NCBI RefSeq assembly: GCF_001659605.2
Contig: NC_035178.2
Location: forward strand, 3,997,734 to 4,061,733
Length of the DNA: 64,000 nucleotides
Direction: 5' to 3'
From: Manihot esculenta
Taxonomy: Eukaryota > Streptophyta > Magnoliopsida > Malpighiales > Euphorbiaceae
The translations under genes and the position numbers were made by a program. Shown here one piece after another: positions 48,413-61,240 of the stretch (within the stretch, counting starts at the first letter, position 1; every line of letters starts with the position of its first letter). Under the pieces are notes generated by a model. It ran no database searches. It was not told the origin of the DNA and saw nothing but the letters and a program-made list of their open reading frames with translations.

Positions 48413-51400
48413 GTACTAAATAACAACTGATTCTGGCTGCTTCTACTATGAAAACAAAAAAATTAACCTTTCACATCCTCCAAAGCACCAAAAATAGTTC
48501 CAAACACTGAAGAGAAGCTGCGAAGCAAGAAAGAACCGAAGGTAAAATTCTCATGCAAATGCTTCGGTCCGTTGGCACCCAACCTTCCCTTTTGAAAAGA
48601 AAGAAAAGTGAATACTAAACTTGACCTTGTTAGCAGATATGGATCTCACTTTACAGATCAAAATGAAAAAGGTTTTTGGTATCTGTTGTCTGATTAGATA
48701 TTAATTATTAATTTATGTATCGATTTACATTAAACATAATCAATGTTGTAAAGAATAAAGATACTATGAATTTACCGTAAAATTTCTCCTCTTAGCGGAC
48801 GGGCCGTTCGTTTTGGACTTCATATTTTGGGATCTTTTTCGTTCCTTTCATGATTTCTCTCTCTCTAAGATTTAGAGAGGAAGAGAATTTCTCTGAAGTT
48901 TGTTCCTCTAAAATGTTGAACCCACTCACGCCTCTCCCTCGCAAACCAACAACTCCCGTCACTCATGGCTTTGCTGGCCTTCCATCAATCTAAAGCCCAT
49001 CTCTGCTCCATCCATGCCCCATTATCACACTCCCACATGCTATCTGGCATCTGCATAGAATTGCACCAGTGATCCATTCCTTAACTCAAGATTAACTACA
49101 CATGGGAAGCTATTTGGATTGGGCTGAAAGGAACGAAAACTGTTTCGTCTAAGGTCAGGCGCATATGAAGTTTGTGGATTGTGTTGGGCTGATATTTTTA
49201 CTGGTTCCATTTCCATATTCGTTTATTCATTTGCCATTTCATGTAAAATTATTTTATGAAACATTGATATATTGTATAATTTTCCCCAAGGTTAGGCGCA
49301 TATGAAGTTTAAGATTGTAACTGTTATTCTAAGTAGACAATTTATATAAAATGACGACCCAATAAAATTTAAATGAATATGTATAAAAATATCTTATAAA
49401 TAATAAAATAAACCGACAAACAATTTTTTTTATAAATAATCATTTTTATTTATATATAAAATTATTAATAGATGGCATTTTGATAACACGATATTACCGT
49501 TACATGGTGTAATTTTTCCACTGTAACACGGAAAGAAAAATAGATAACGTAACATCGGAGATAGAACAGGAGGCATGCAAACATCAGGTAATGCACGCGT
49601 GCAATAGCAATCTTATCACACCAATGAAATAGACGCACTTTGTGTTTCTTATCCATCTTGTGGTTTTGGAGCCATTGACTTCCATATCAAAACAAACTAC
49701 ACATAAATTTTAATTTCTCTTTCTGGACTTCCGTAGAACGCCTAACGTACAATTACAAAACGGCACCTATATTGTTCGTATTGGCCTCAAGACAAATTAA
49801 TCCACATCAATGAATATATAATACCTTCAAGTTTAATTGTATAAGGGTAATTATGTAATTTACTATAAAATTAAGGATTTAACTTTGAATTATATCAAGC
49901 CTAATTTGAATTGATTCAATAATTAAAAACATATATAATTCACCTGATTCGAGTTTTCACCCTCTCTCTCTCGATCCTTTATTAAAAAAAATCTTTTAAA
50001 TTATATTAAAATTAACATATATATTATTTTATTTTTAAAACTATATAACTTAGTTTTTTTTATATTTTAATTTTATTAAATTAAAGAGGTCATTTTATTC
50101 ATATTAAAAAAATAATGTATATTTTTAAACATTGGAATTAAAATATTTATATTTAAAAAATTAAGAGATGCTTCTAATACAATTTAAAAATGAAAAGTGA
50201 TATATCTTTAATAATATTTTGGTTATTTCTTATACAGTTAATGAAAAATTGGATAAAAAACCTTCAGTTAAAGAAAGTCAAAATAAACAATTTTTCAAAA
50301 TATTATTGAATGAATGAATATAGCTGTAAAATTCAAAATTATGGTATTGAGACATCAAAGCACTGAAAAGATACAAATAAAGCAAGGCACTAAACACATT
50401 GGATCCAGAATGGCATCAACCACGCCACGCGTGACAGGAAAGGGTAAATTTAGACTTTTCCTTTTATTTTAATATAATATCTTTGAGCAAAGGAAGAGGA
50501 GACAGATATTGATTGTAGAAAAAAGAGAAGAGGAAGAAGGATAGAAATGAAATGATTGTGTCCAAACTAATTTACCTGTAATAATCTAGTTGGTAATCAT
50601 TCCAGAGACTTACTCTAACTGTGCCCCTTTTTCCCTGACTTGGAATCCAATATAAACACCTGGTTTTTCAAAAAAAATTATTAAAATTTTCTCCAAGAAT
50701 TCAATACACATATGAACGTGGATCTTATTTAATTAATTTTTAGATTAATATAAATCAAATTTAATTTAAATTTTTCTCTAAAATTTTAAATGAAATTTTA
50801 AGACTAATATCAGTTAGAATAGTTATATTGAATATATCAAACTAAATAATTGAAAATTAACAGTAAAGATTAGCGTAAAAATGATGGGTAATTAAAGGAG
50901 ATTAGTCCCAAAATCCAAGGAGAAGCTATTCATTCTCATAATGAAAGGTAGATAGGTAATTAATATTTGGATTGAATAATGAAAATGATTAGTTAAACAT
51001 CACTTTCTGTCCGTCCTTTCGTGCTCAGCAGCATCCCATTTCTAACGTAGAAAAGGTCAAGAACACGAGTAGATGCTAAAATACAAAGAAACAATGAAAA
51101 AGCTATATAGATAAGATAAGCCCAATGACTCATCAAACCAATAGGACTACAACATATAGCTAAGAGAAACTGGCCTCCACAACCTTTAATTGTACCAACC
51201 ATAAATATAACCCATCATCACATCTCTCTCCCATGTCATTGTTAAACAATATTCTTACATAAATTGGACATGCATGGGGACCTAGAAACCCTGTTAACTT
51301 ATCTCCATCTTTCCAACTTTGTGTCCTCACATGCTTTATCTCATTCCATCAATACCTACATCACAAAACCAAGAAGGGTCGGGTTCAGCTTTGATGGTTA

Positions 51401-52888
51401 CTTTTGTCTGCTGGGTTGGGTCGCTTCCATGGTTGCATTCATATACATGAGAGACATACAAAGACCATGCATGCATAGGGTTTCATTGATATAATTTGTA
51501 CGATTAATTGTCAAGCAAGCATCCGTATCACTCATATTTGGTTTGACTTAATATGGATAGATAAGATTTTAAAGCAAAAAAAGAAAGAAAAATTAAAGGG
51601 TTTGATGATATGATATGATCGTGTGGAAAGCATTTTAGTGGATTATCCTATAGGACTTTCACATGGATTGGTGTTTCATTTGCCACGAATTACTCTACTC
51701 TACCAATGAATCTATCTTTGTTTTTCATCACTTGTAATGATTCTCTCTCTCTCTCTCTACATCTCTTTTTCCATGCTAAGTTGTTATCATTAATAGTAGA
51801 AACCAAGGATTCAACAAATGTCTTGGAGACTAAAGCATGCATGTCCATATGTATATATACATGTAAAGTTTTCATCCAAATCCAAGTGGTCAATGCTAAA
51901 AGCAAAATCTTCAAGATTGGCTTACCCAGCCAGCCAGCTAGCAAGCCAATGTGCATTTGCTCTTCTTGTATTTTCCTAATGAATCTCTTCAACTTGTGGG
52001 TTTTGCCGATTAGATTGAACTGAAGAGATTATACAAAGCGTGTACAATTAATGTTAACTAATTAAACAATGAGAATCATTCAAGTTTTTAATGTGAGTGA
52101 TCTGCTCATGAAAAAAGGCAGGCAAAGGAAAAGCTGGAGAGATAGAAGTTAGGAAAATTGAAGTATGAGGTAGAAGTTAGTGATGGGGGAGAGGTAGAAA
52201 GGGAAGAAAGTATGCTTATTGCCTGTCAAACAAGAGGAAAATTACAAAACTTGAAATGGAGAAGTCAATTCAGCGACCAATGGAATAGCTGGATGCGGCA
52301 ACAAGAAAAAGATGGACCCTATATATATAAATATTCAGTTTTTCTTCACTTTTTTTTTTTTTTTTAAAAAAGAAAAGAAAAATTGCGGACGCATGAAAGA
52401 CCACACCCAATTGAATCAGATTCCTGTATGTGACCCTACTGTCTCTCAAAATTCAATACCAGATAGAGATTCTCTCTCTGTATACATAGAACATTCACAA
52501 TCAGCTCCAGGCAAAGTTCATATAATGCTGCCTAGACGATCTCATCAACAGCATGAACATGCTAGAAAAGAAAAACCCATAATCATGAATGTATGAATAA
52601 ATTAATTAACCCTTAAATATTAGATGTGTAATTATGGAGTATTTTGCATGCATCGACTCATTGATCTTGTCCTTCTTTAGCCGTCATCATAATCAACGTC
52701 AGCAATCCTTTTGTTTGCGTTGTCCTAATTAGCAACCTCATCATCTAACTAGAATCCACCTTTAATTTAAAGATGAAAGAATTGAAATTTTTGAGCCGCC
52801 TCAATATTTAATCATGATATTATAAAGTTGCTAAAAGAAGAGAATAAAAATAGGTTATGGTCTCTATTTCTGTAAATTTAAGAGACGC
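48413..52888. other. Intergenic region, no supported gene
   Basis: 48413-49100 is the former promoter side of the Ca2+-ATPase relic, with a CTCTCTCT stretch near 48857. Beyond it the DNA is AT-rich. Short frames at 51264-51494, 51706-52023 and 52158-52596 (plus) have no recognisable domain. A (CT)n run lies at about 51742-51758, and a T17 run at about 52350. Confidence 0.4.
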
Positions 52889-52897
52889 GACCAAATT

Positions 52898-53013
52898 GTA
52901 CTCTAAGACTTAGCCTGGTAGCCTGGTGGGAAGTGTATTCTGTAGCCTTGAAAGCTCTAAGGTTCGACTCCCCTAACCCTTATTTAAAAAAAAGAAAAAA
53001 AAAAAAAACAAGG
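52898..53013 (+). mobile_element. tRNA-derived SINE
   Basis: An RNA polymerase III internal promoter is visible: A-box-like TAGCCTGGTGGG (52919-52930) and a perfect B-box GGTTCGACTCC (52961-52971), 30 bases apart, as in tRNA genes. The sequence then runs into an A-rich tail (about 52984-53010). Flanking near-repeats GACCAAATT (52889-52897) and GACCAAAATT (53014-53023) look like a slightly diverged target duplication. The head (TAGCCTGG repeated) does not fold as an intact tRNA, and no acceptor stem pairs with the 3' side, so this is a SINE and not a tRNA gene. Confidence 0.75.
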
Positions 53014-53023
53014 GACCAAAATT

Positions 53024-56000
53024 TTAATTTATAAAGATATCAAATATTAATTGGTTCTTCAGGTAGCGGCAGCGTCGGCTTTGACGGTTGATTTTGGACC
53101 GCCAGTAAGTGTGGATCAGTTTAGTGGGTTGTTTGGTTCGATTTTCTTTTTAAACCATCCAATATCAAAAAGTTGGATTAAACCAGATTTACATCAGATA
53201 AACTTATTAAAAAAGATAAAATTAGTATTTTAACAGCAGGAGAAAATCTAATAAGATTATTGGTTTAGATTTGTAGAAAAAATCTACAAAATGAATTTTG
53301 AAACAATAGATTATTATTTTAGAACCTCTTTAATTTAAAGAAAATAGGATTTCATTCACTAAACGCAAAACTTTCATTTTATTTCTAAAAGACTTTATTA
53401 AACCAGCATTAACAATAAATAAATTTTCACACCTTTTAAATGGTAAATGGATGGGTAAATGATTTATTATTTTTTTAATAATATAAATTAATCTTTTCTT
53501 TTTTATATTATAAACATCATAAAATTTTGTTACCTAATAAATAATAATTTTATTTCAAAATTAATAAATAATTTTGAAACAGCAATATAAAAATAGTAAT
53601 TTAATATATGTGTATATATATATTATAATAATAAAAGTAATTTTAGAAAATTATTTTCATTATCTTTTATATAAGATAATATTTTATTTTTTAAAAATCC
53701 TTTTTAAAATAATTTATAAAAATGAAAATAAAAATAAAAATAAAAAACATGGCTCACGTTTTTCTTAGTATGTTATTAATATTGCTTATAGATTATTATG
53801 AAGTCATTTAACATTTATATATTTGTCGTATCTCAACCAAAATTTAGATGCTGTAAAGACATTTTGTAAAAGTTATTCTAAATATTTTTATAAAAAAATT
53901 TACCGTTAAAATTGAAACTAAATTACTATATTTGTGTTTTAAACGTAATTATCATTAAAAAAATATATCGTATTGATAAATAAAAAATAAAATAGCTCTA
54001 TATTTTAGTGTTTGAAGGGCATTCGAGTAAATGAGTATTAAGAGAATTGCTGGAGTTACAGGAGTTGTATATCAACTCGATGACGACCCAAAAAGAACAT
54101 TGTCAATAATGGATGCTTAAAAAACTAAATATATTTTGAATTTTTAATTAGTCAAAAATATATTATTTAACGAAAATAATTTATCTTGCCTATTTAACTC
54201 ATTTAAATTGTAATTATTTTTAGATTTGAAAGGTATTGAATTCAAATAAATAAAAATATTTATTTTCATAAAACAAATACCAACAACTTTATTTTCTCAA
54301 TCAATAGTATTTAAATTAACTACTCATATTATATTTTTATAAAATATTGCTTAAATAATTGTAAATTTTTAAACTAAAATGATATAAATAAATTCATTTC
54401 CTTCCATTAAAAATAAGTTTAATTTGTCTCAATTTATGTGATGCATCTTTTTGAAATTAAATTTATTTAATACTTTTAAATATTAAACTTAATAAATTAT
54501 TATTTAATATATTTCAGAATAAAATTTATTAGTTAGAAAATTTATTGCCGTCACCGAGTGTCTGTCACTGTAACATTTAAATCAATAAATTTTTTTAAAA
54601 AATTAATATAAATAAAGAGTTTAAATTTAAATATTAAAATATATATTTTAAATATAGAATCAATAACTAAAAAATATATATTTTTAATTTTATTATAATT
54701 ATTCTTATATTTTTGTATCAATTAAAATTTAATTTTTTAAAATTATTCTAATTATATTTTGTTATAATTAAAAAACTGACAAAACAATTATCATATTAAA
54801 ATGATGTCACCATATCAAATCAATAAAATTACTATAACAAAACTAACGAAACACTTATCATATTAAAATTATGTCACCGTATCAAATCAATAAAATTTAA
54901 AACTAATGATAAAAAATTTTAATATTTTATTTTTATTATAATTTTACATTATATTTTTATTTTTTATAAATTAAACTCTATTTTTTAATATTTGGTCACT
55001 ATTATTTATACGAAAACTTATAAAATTATAAAATTACTCTTTTTTACTATTAAATATATTTAAAAATAATAATAATAATTATTATTATTATTTATATTTT
55101 AAATTTTTATTAATAATTTTATAATAATAATAATTTATCTTAATTTTATTTTAATTAAAATTATTATCAATTGATTTTTTTTAAATCTGTCTAATATACT
55201 TACTGACGTTACTTTTAAAACTATTGTTAAGGAAATAATATTATTAAATATATTAATTATGAAATATTAAAATAATAAAATATTTTTTAAAATATTTTTT
55301 TAATTATTCTTTTAACTTCAATGTACAATAGTAATTAATTTTTTAAAAAATTATATTAATATTTAGAGTGAATTTTAAAAAAATTAATAAAATAAATAAT
55401 TTATCAAAAAACCTATATTTTTAGTTTTATTGTAATTTTATTCTAAAATTTTAAATTATTATCAATTTTATCATAAAATTTATTAACATAACTAAGTAAT
55501 ATGAAAATTTGATTAGTTTTTAATGGTAAAATTACGAGTAGAGTGTAATTGAAATCATTTTAAAATATTAAATTTTAATTGATGATGTAATTATAATAAA
55601 TAAAAATATAATTTTTTTTATCTTTTAACTTTTAAATATATTGTAATAATATAAAATTAATCGATGATATTTTAAAAAATTAATTAGTATTTATTAATAA
55701 ATAAAAAATTTCATAATTTTAAATATAATAAAAATTTATTGTATAATATTTTTTAATGATAATAAAATATAAAGATTTAAATAATTTTATAAAGCAAACC
55801 TCCTATTAATCGACATTTTATTCATTAAATTAATTAAGTCTTTTATTTAAAATATTAAATTTAAATAATTAAAAATTACAGTTTATAAAAGTTTTTTCAC
55901 CAAATTCAATCCTATATATCGAGATAATATTGTCAAATCATATTAGATACACTAATGGCAACGAATTTGTTATTTTTAGTATTCAATTTGAGTGAATTTT

Positions 56001-56557
56001 AATACGACGAATTTATATAATTATAATTAGATTTGAGATAAATTTAAATTTAAAAAATAATAGTCATTGTGGATTCGGATCGGTTTTAAATTTTATATAG
56101 AATATATATTTCTCGAATCTATTTATATAAATAATTAATTTAATATAAAAAATATATTTTATAATAATATTTATATATTTTTTATATATTTTTATTTAAA
56201 AATTTAAATTTAAATATTCTTTAAAAATATTAAATTTTTTAAATGAAAATTATTGATAAAGTTTTTTTAATATAAATTATTAATTAAAATATATAAAATT
56301 AAATAAATTTAAATTTTATTCGAATAATAATAATTAAATTTAAAATAAATTTAAATAATTTAAATTAATTTTTAATTAAATTTAAAATAAATTTAAATAT
56401 TATTAATATAAATTAAATTTAAATATAAATATTTTAATTTTCGCACTTACTTTATCCATTTTCATCCTTAATTATATATATATATATATAATATTAATAA
56501 TTAATTTATAAAATACGTTCATACTAAGAAATTATATTATATGGTCCTGTAAACAAA
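53024..56557. other. Extremely AT-rich gene-free desert
   Basis: From about 53400 to 56500 the sequence is almost entirely A and T, with (TA)n near 56475-56490 and endless AAATTT/ATTTAA words. The only notable open frame is short and low complexity. 53110-53400 contains GTTGTTTGGTTCG near one end, of the type seen at MITE ends, but the other end is not convincing. Nothing else is identified. Confidence 0.5.
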
Positions 56558-56565
56558 TATAAATA
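56558..56565 (+). promoter_or_regulatory. TATA box of the DWARF14 gene
   Basis: TATAAATA, 155 bases upstream of the start codon at 56720. A short CT microsatellite (about 56628-56643) lies between and probably falls in the leader. Confidence 0.65.
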
Positions 56566-56719
56566 GCATAAACCAACACCCTTGCACAGCTATGACCTAC
56601 CCACATAATTTTGTTTATAGTGCCACCTCTCTCTCTCTCTCTAGAAGCAACTTTTCAACCGTCCAAAAATTTCCTCCTCCGACCTCATTTTCCTTCCCCT
56701 GTTCTCCATCTTCCGGTAC

Positions 56720-57615
56720 ATGGGTACTACCCTGTTAGAAGCTCTCAACGTCCGCGTACTCGGCTCCGGCGAGAAATTTCTCGTCCTTGCCCATGGAGTT
56801 GGGACTGACCAATCCGCATGGCAGCGCATTCTTCCCTTTTTTACTCACAACTACAGTGTAATTCTATATGACCTCGTTTGCGCCGGCAGTGTCAATCCTG
56901 ACTACTTCGATTTTAGAAGGTATACTACTCTTGATGCTTACGTTGATGACTTGCTTAACATTCTTGATGCTCTTCGTGTCGATCGCTGCGCCTATGTTGG
57001 TCACTCCGTCTCCGCCATGATTGGTCTTTTGGCTTCAATTAGGCGCCCTGAACTCTTCTCCAAACTCATCCTCGTAGGCGCTTCCCCAAGGTGACATCTT
57101 ATATCCAGCTTACAAGAGCTGTTTGTTTTCTTGTTTTATTTTTTTTTTTTTCTCGATTGGCCCTAAAATTTGTGTTTTACCCCAGATTCTTGAACGACAA
57201 CGATTACCATGGAGGATTCGAGCGACCTGACATTGAGAATGTTTTCGCAGCAATGGAAGCAAACTATGAGGCCTGGGTCAATGGTTTTGCACCGCTTGCC
57301 GTTGGGGCGGATGTGCCAGCGGCAGTTAGAGAATTCAGCCGGACCCTTTTCAATATGAGGCCAGATATTACGCTATTTGTGTCAAGAACAGTGTTTAATA
57401 GCGATCTAAGAGGGATTCTAGGCCTAGTGAAGGTACCCTGTTGCATAATTCAGACAGCCAAGGACGTGTCAGTTCCAGCGTCGGTGGCGGAGTATTTGAA
57501 GAACCATTTGGGTGGGAGGAGCACAGTGGAGATATTAAGGACAGAGGGTCATTTGCCACATTTGAGTGCCCCAGCGTTGTTGGCTCAAGTGCTTCGGCGA
57601 GCCCTTTCGCGGTGA
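56720..57615 (+). CDS. D14: DWARF14 strigolactone receptor (alpha/beta hydrolase)
   Basis: Two exons, 56720-57090 and 57186-57615, joined in phase, give 266 residues (Arabidopsis D14 has 267). D14 binds and hydrolyses strigolactone, then recruits the F-box protein MAX2/D3 and SMXL/D53 repressors for degradation, restraining shoot branching. The catalytic triad is complete: Ser96 in GHSVSAM, Asp217 in TAKDVSVP and His246 in EGHLPHLS. Other hallmarks are [20 protein letters not shown], the lid region [20 protein letters not shown] and [15 protein letters not shown]. The single intron after SPR sits where D14 genes have it. The start matches the family N-terminus (LLEALNVRV). One difference: the oxyanion-side HGFG motif reads HGVG (Val27). 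KAI2 and DLK2 are less likely because the whole protein follows D14. Confidence 0.96.
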
Positions 57616-60600
57616 GTGAGTGTGTTGCTGGTGATAATGAATGAAGAAGTCAATTGAGCTAAGTTAGGTCCGATTTACTACAGTACAGGCACAGCTACTA
57701 AGTGGGGTCTAAAAACAATTTGTAATAAGATTGGAGATGTTGACACCTGGTGAATAATTTGTGGACATTAGTCCTTTGTACTCGGGATAAATATGTACTT
57801 ATGTAATGAAATGAAATGATATTTTGGAAAAGGATAAAGAAATATCCACGTGATAATCACGTGATGCGGAATGGTACTCTGTCGTTTTTATCCTCCTTGT
57901 TTCTTCTGTCCTTGTTTTCGAGCTAAGCTAGCTTGTACTTTGGGGGAACTCTACAAAAAATTTAAATGGCCATTTTCAGAAGAAAAAAACGCCGTCGTAT
58001 GGATGAAAGAATCTTTCTTAGTCTCTTGGAAAAGCTCCAAACTTGCTAAGTAATGACCCGCCACCTGATTATGGGGCACACAGATTCTCCCTCGTTACCA
58101 CTCTTTTGCAGTCCGTCCGTTATCCATATCACCTTTATATTCTTGATTGAGAACTGCTCTATCCTTGTTCAGAACAGCTTTTGAATCATTTCCATTCAGT
58201 CAATCATGGACATGGGGATATGTATGTTATATGTTTTGTCATTAAGAAGAATATGGATTATGGATTGCGAGAATCGTCCTTTGGATGATGAAGGAGAGAT
58301 GTCGATGTCCAACAAGCATCCATTTTACTTTTACAGAAACAGAAGAGTGGAGAAAACTTTGTACTAATCACAGTGAAGACATAAATGAATGATTCTGATA
58401 TGTGAATGAGAAGTGACAGACAATTCTGTCTTTTTTAGTTTCCAACATCGATGTTTTCTTGTAATAACTTCACGTGCTGCTGCAGTCTTTTATTTCCCGC
58501 AGGGGCCACCAGAGCCAACTCCACAGGACCATACGTCTTTGTGCTGTATGCACATGTGCACTGAGTCGATCTTCTCAAAGTTTTCATTTTCTTTTTGTTT
58601 GCCGAGTAGAAAAACCATGCTGAACTGCAATATCCGAGAAATGAGGATCAGCTCTCTTTCATGGAGCCTGCCCAGGCCATTTGTTCAATAGTCAGTACTG
58701 CCTTCTTGGACCGTAGCCCATGTTCTGGGTTGGCCATCAACCATTCAGCTCAGCTCATAAATTGAATGAACTGTTTTTTTAGGCCTTTTGGGCCAAAATA
58801 TACCCAAGAGAGTTGTGCACTTGGTACTAAATTGTCACATAATATAATAACGAAAACATTTGGTGATATTGTTGTGGAAGTGGAATGGAAGCAAAAGGTG
58901 GTCAATTTAGGTGGCTTGCTTTATTCGCTCAACTCATAATTTTGCCTCTAAATTTGCACGTGTGAATGCATGCCAAATTGCATGGTTTGGCAAGTAAACT
59001 CCCCAACCTCTCTTTCTTTTGTCGCTTAATTTTACCGAATGTTATATAACATCAGTTTTTAAATTATGTTATAATTAATATTTAAATATATTTAATTTAG
59101 CATAGATAAGAGAGTATTCTTTTCTAATTTATAAGCTAGAAGCTTATTTGTTTGTTTATTATATTTTTGCTTTAGTTTATAAACGATGAATGTAGGAAAA
59201 GAAAAAAAAAAAAAAAAAAGAGATCTGGGTGGGGGAAGCTTTTAATTCCACTATGTATCATTATCGTATTTTTATACTTAGTTTCTCTTGGCATGTGAAA
59301 CATTTACGTGAATTTACTGGATTTTTTTCAAAAAAAAAAACAAAAACAAAAACAAAAGGCACTTTGTTTTCTAGCTTTTCGATGAGTGCATATCAAATTT
59401 GAATTTTAAATATTCGAACCAATTTTACTGCCATTAACTTAAAACTTTGTTTGAACAAAAAACTAACAATTTTGTCATTAAAATTACATATTTTTAGAAA
59501 AAAAAATTAAATATTAATAAATTTCCAGTGAATTTTAGCGAGGAATGGAGTTCAACTGAGGTGGACGGAGTCAAGTAATCTACCGCGTAAAGAGAAATGT
59601 GGATGTTTTATTTTCTAAACGGCAGCCAAAGCACGCTTAAAAAATGGGCAAGTAGGCAAGCGAATGTCTGTGTGTATCGATTCCTGACTCGGTCATCCCC
59701 CTTTTTTCTGCTTTCTTCTACAGATGATGTTTGAACTGTCCTCTTCTGTCTGTAAAAAAAAAAAAAAAAACTTTCATGGCCAATTATATTCTTAGTGAGC
59801 CGTGGGAAGAGTCTGCGAGTATGGGTTTTGCAAATTTCTTGGAAATTAGTTTACTGTTTATGGTCAAACGCTTCAAAGAGAAGCGGGGCTCTTTGAGGGA
59901 CCTAAAATTTTGGAATCATCTTACTCAATCTTCACTCGCTTTGGGTTTCCGCTAAAGGGGACAACAAGATGCTTAATCAATTGGAAAAGCGAAAGGATAA
60001 TGATATAGACTAAACATTTTAAGGAAATAAATAAATAAATTAGCCAATGCTTTTTTCTTTTTCCCCCAACTTTTTTCGGAAAAAAGGTTATTTTTATAAT
60101 TTAATTTTATAATCTCTTATTTACTCATATAATTTATAGACTAAAATGATTTAATCCTTGTGAGTTGAGCACTAAAGATATCATATTCAAAATTTAAGTC
60201 AGCACTAGAAAAATAATTTTCTAAACATTTCACACTGAGATTTAAATAAAATAAGGAATTTGAGTAACTTTTTGCCGTTGTATTTATATGATTTTAAGTT
60301 TAAGTTCACACATTTTATAAGTTTCATTAATAAATATTATATTTTGTGTGTAGCTAATTTAAATTTTAAGGATTAACTTATTCTATAATTTATCAATTTA
60401 GAGGCCAAATAAAATGACTATAATTATTAAAAGGATTTCAAAAAAACATGACAATATAATTAATGGGATAAGTGGGTTATGAAAATATCAGAATATAAAT
60501 GCATAAATAACCAACTAATTAAAAAAATTAAATTTTGTTAGAAAAGCAGAAAACTTTAATTTAAAAAAGAAAAAAAGAAAAACAACAACACGTAAGAATC

Positions 60601-61240
60601 ATCCACCCATCATCAAGCAGTCAAATGTTGGACCCACATAAAAACAGGAGGGTCACCACGCGGCAAACAATGGGACGAGTTCATTCCCCAAAGTTAATGG
60701 CGATTATTTGAATTTTGAATTGAAGGATTTGCCTGCAGCCTCTTTTTATTGTGCTAATGCACGGGTTCCTCGTGGAGTACTACGGGAAGATTGCAGTATG
60801 TTTGAGTTAAAAATAAAAGAAAAAGAAAAAGAAAAAGGAAGGGCCACAACAAAGCAGAAGCAGAGCAGCAGCGACCCTTCTGGAGCACTTTCCTTGTTCT
60901 TTCTATCTTTGTTTAATAATTTATTGTTCTGCGTCAACTGTCAAGCAGTGTTCTTTTGCTTTTCAATATGCTGCTATTACATTAATTTCTACAAACAAAA
61001 TAGATATTTGAATTTGAGGAAAATAAAAACAAAAACAATTTTAAACTCCGCGCGAAGGGAACCAAAGGCCAACACCAAACTCAAACCACTGAATTTTACA
61101 AGCATCGTAGTACAGAAAATATCTACATATATTTGTTTTTTCTTTTAATTTTTGTGAGGGGCCGGAGAAGGGGAAAAAAATAATAAAAAAGTTATCCACA
61201 CTTGGTGTGCTTACACATGGGCATGTGGTAGGGACACCAT
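57616..61240. other. Intergenic region between D14 and the ARM-repeat gene
   Basis: 57616-57835 is probably the D14 3' UTR. A perfect palindrome of two G-boxes lies at 57847-57863 (separate entry). Short plus-strand frames at 57871-58053, 58413-58691, 59731-59955 and 60708-61148 have no recognisable domain and include homopolymer runs. No RNA gene was found. Confidence 0.4.
57847..57863. promoter_or_regulatory. Palindromic double G-box
   Basis: CACGTGATAATCACGTG reads as two CACGTG cores in an inverted arrangement with a one-base centre, 11 bases core to core (about one helical turn). G-boxes bind bHLH and bZIP factors. It lies about 230 bases after the D14 stop, and no start codon of a known gene follows closely. 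Confidence 0.5.

Noticed and set aside
52911..52985. A functional tRNA gene
   Set aside because: A and B boxes are present, but no acceptor stem pairs and the sequence ends in a poly(A) tail, so it is a SINE.
60708..61148. 146-codon plus-strand frame before the ARM-repeat gene
   Set aside because: Composed largely of A-rich and T-rich low-complexity sequence; no domain and no gene context.
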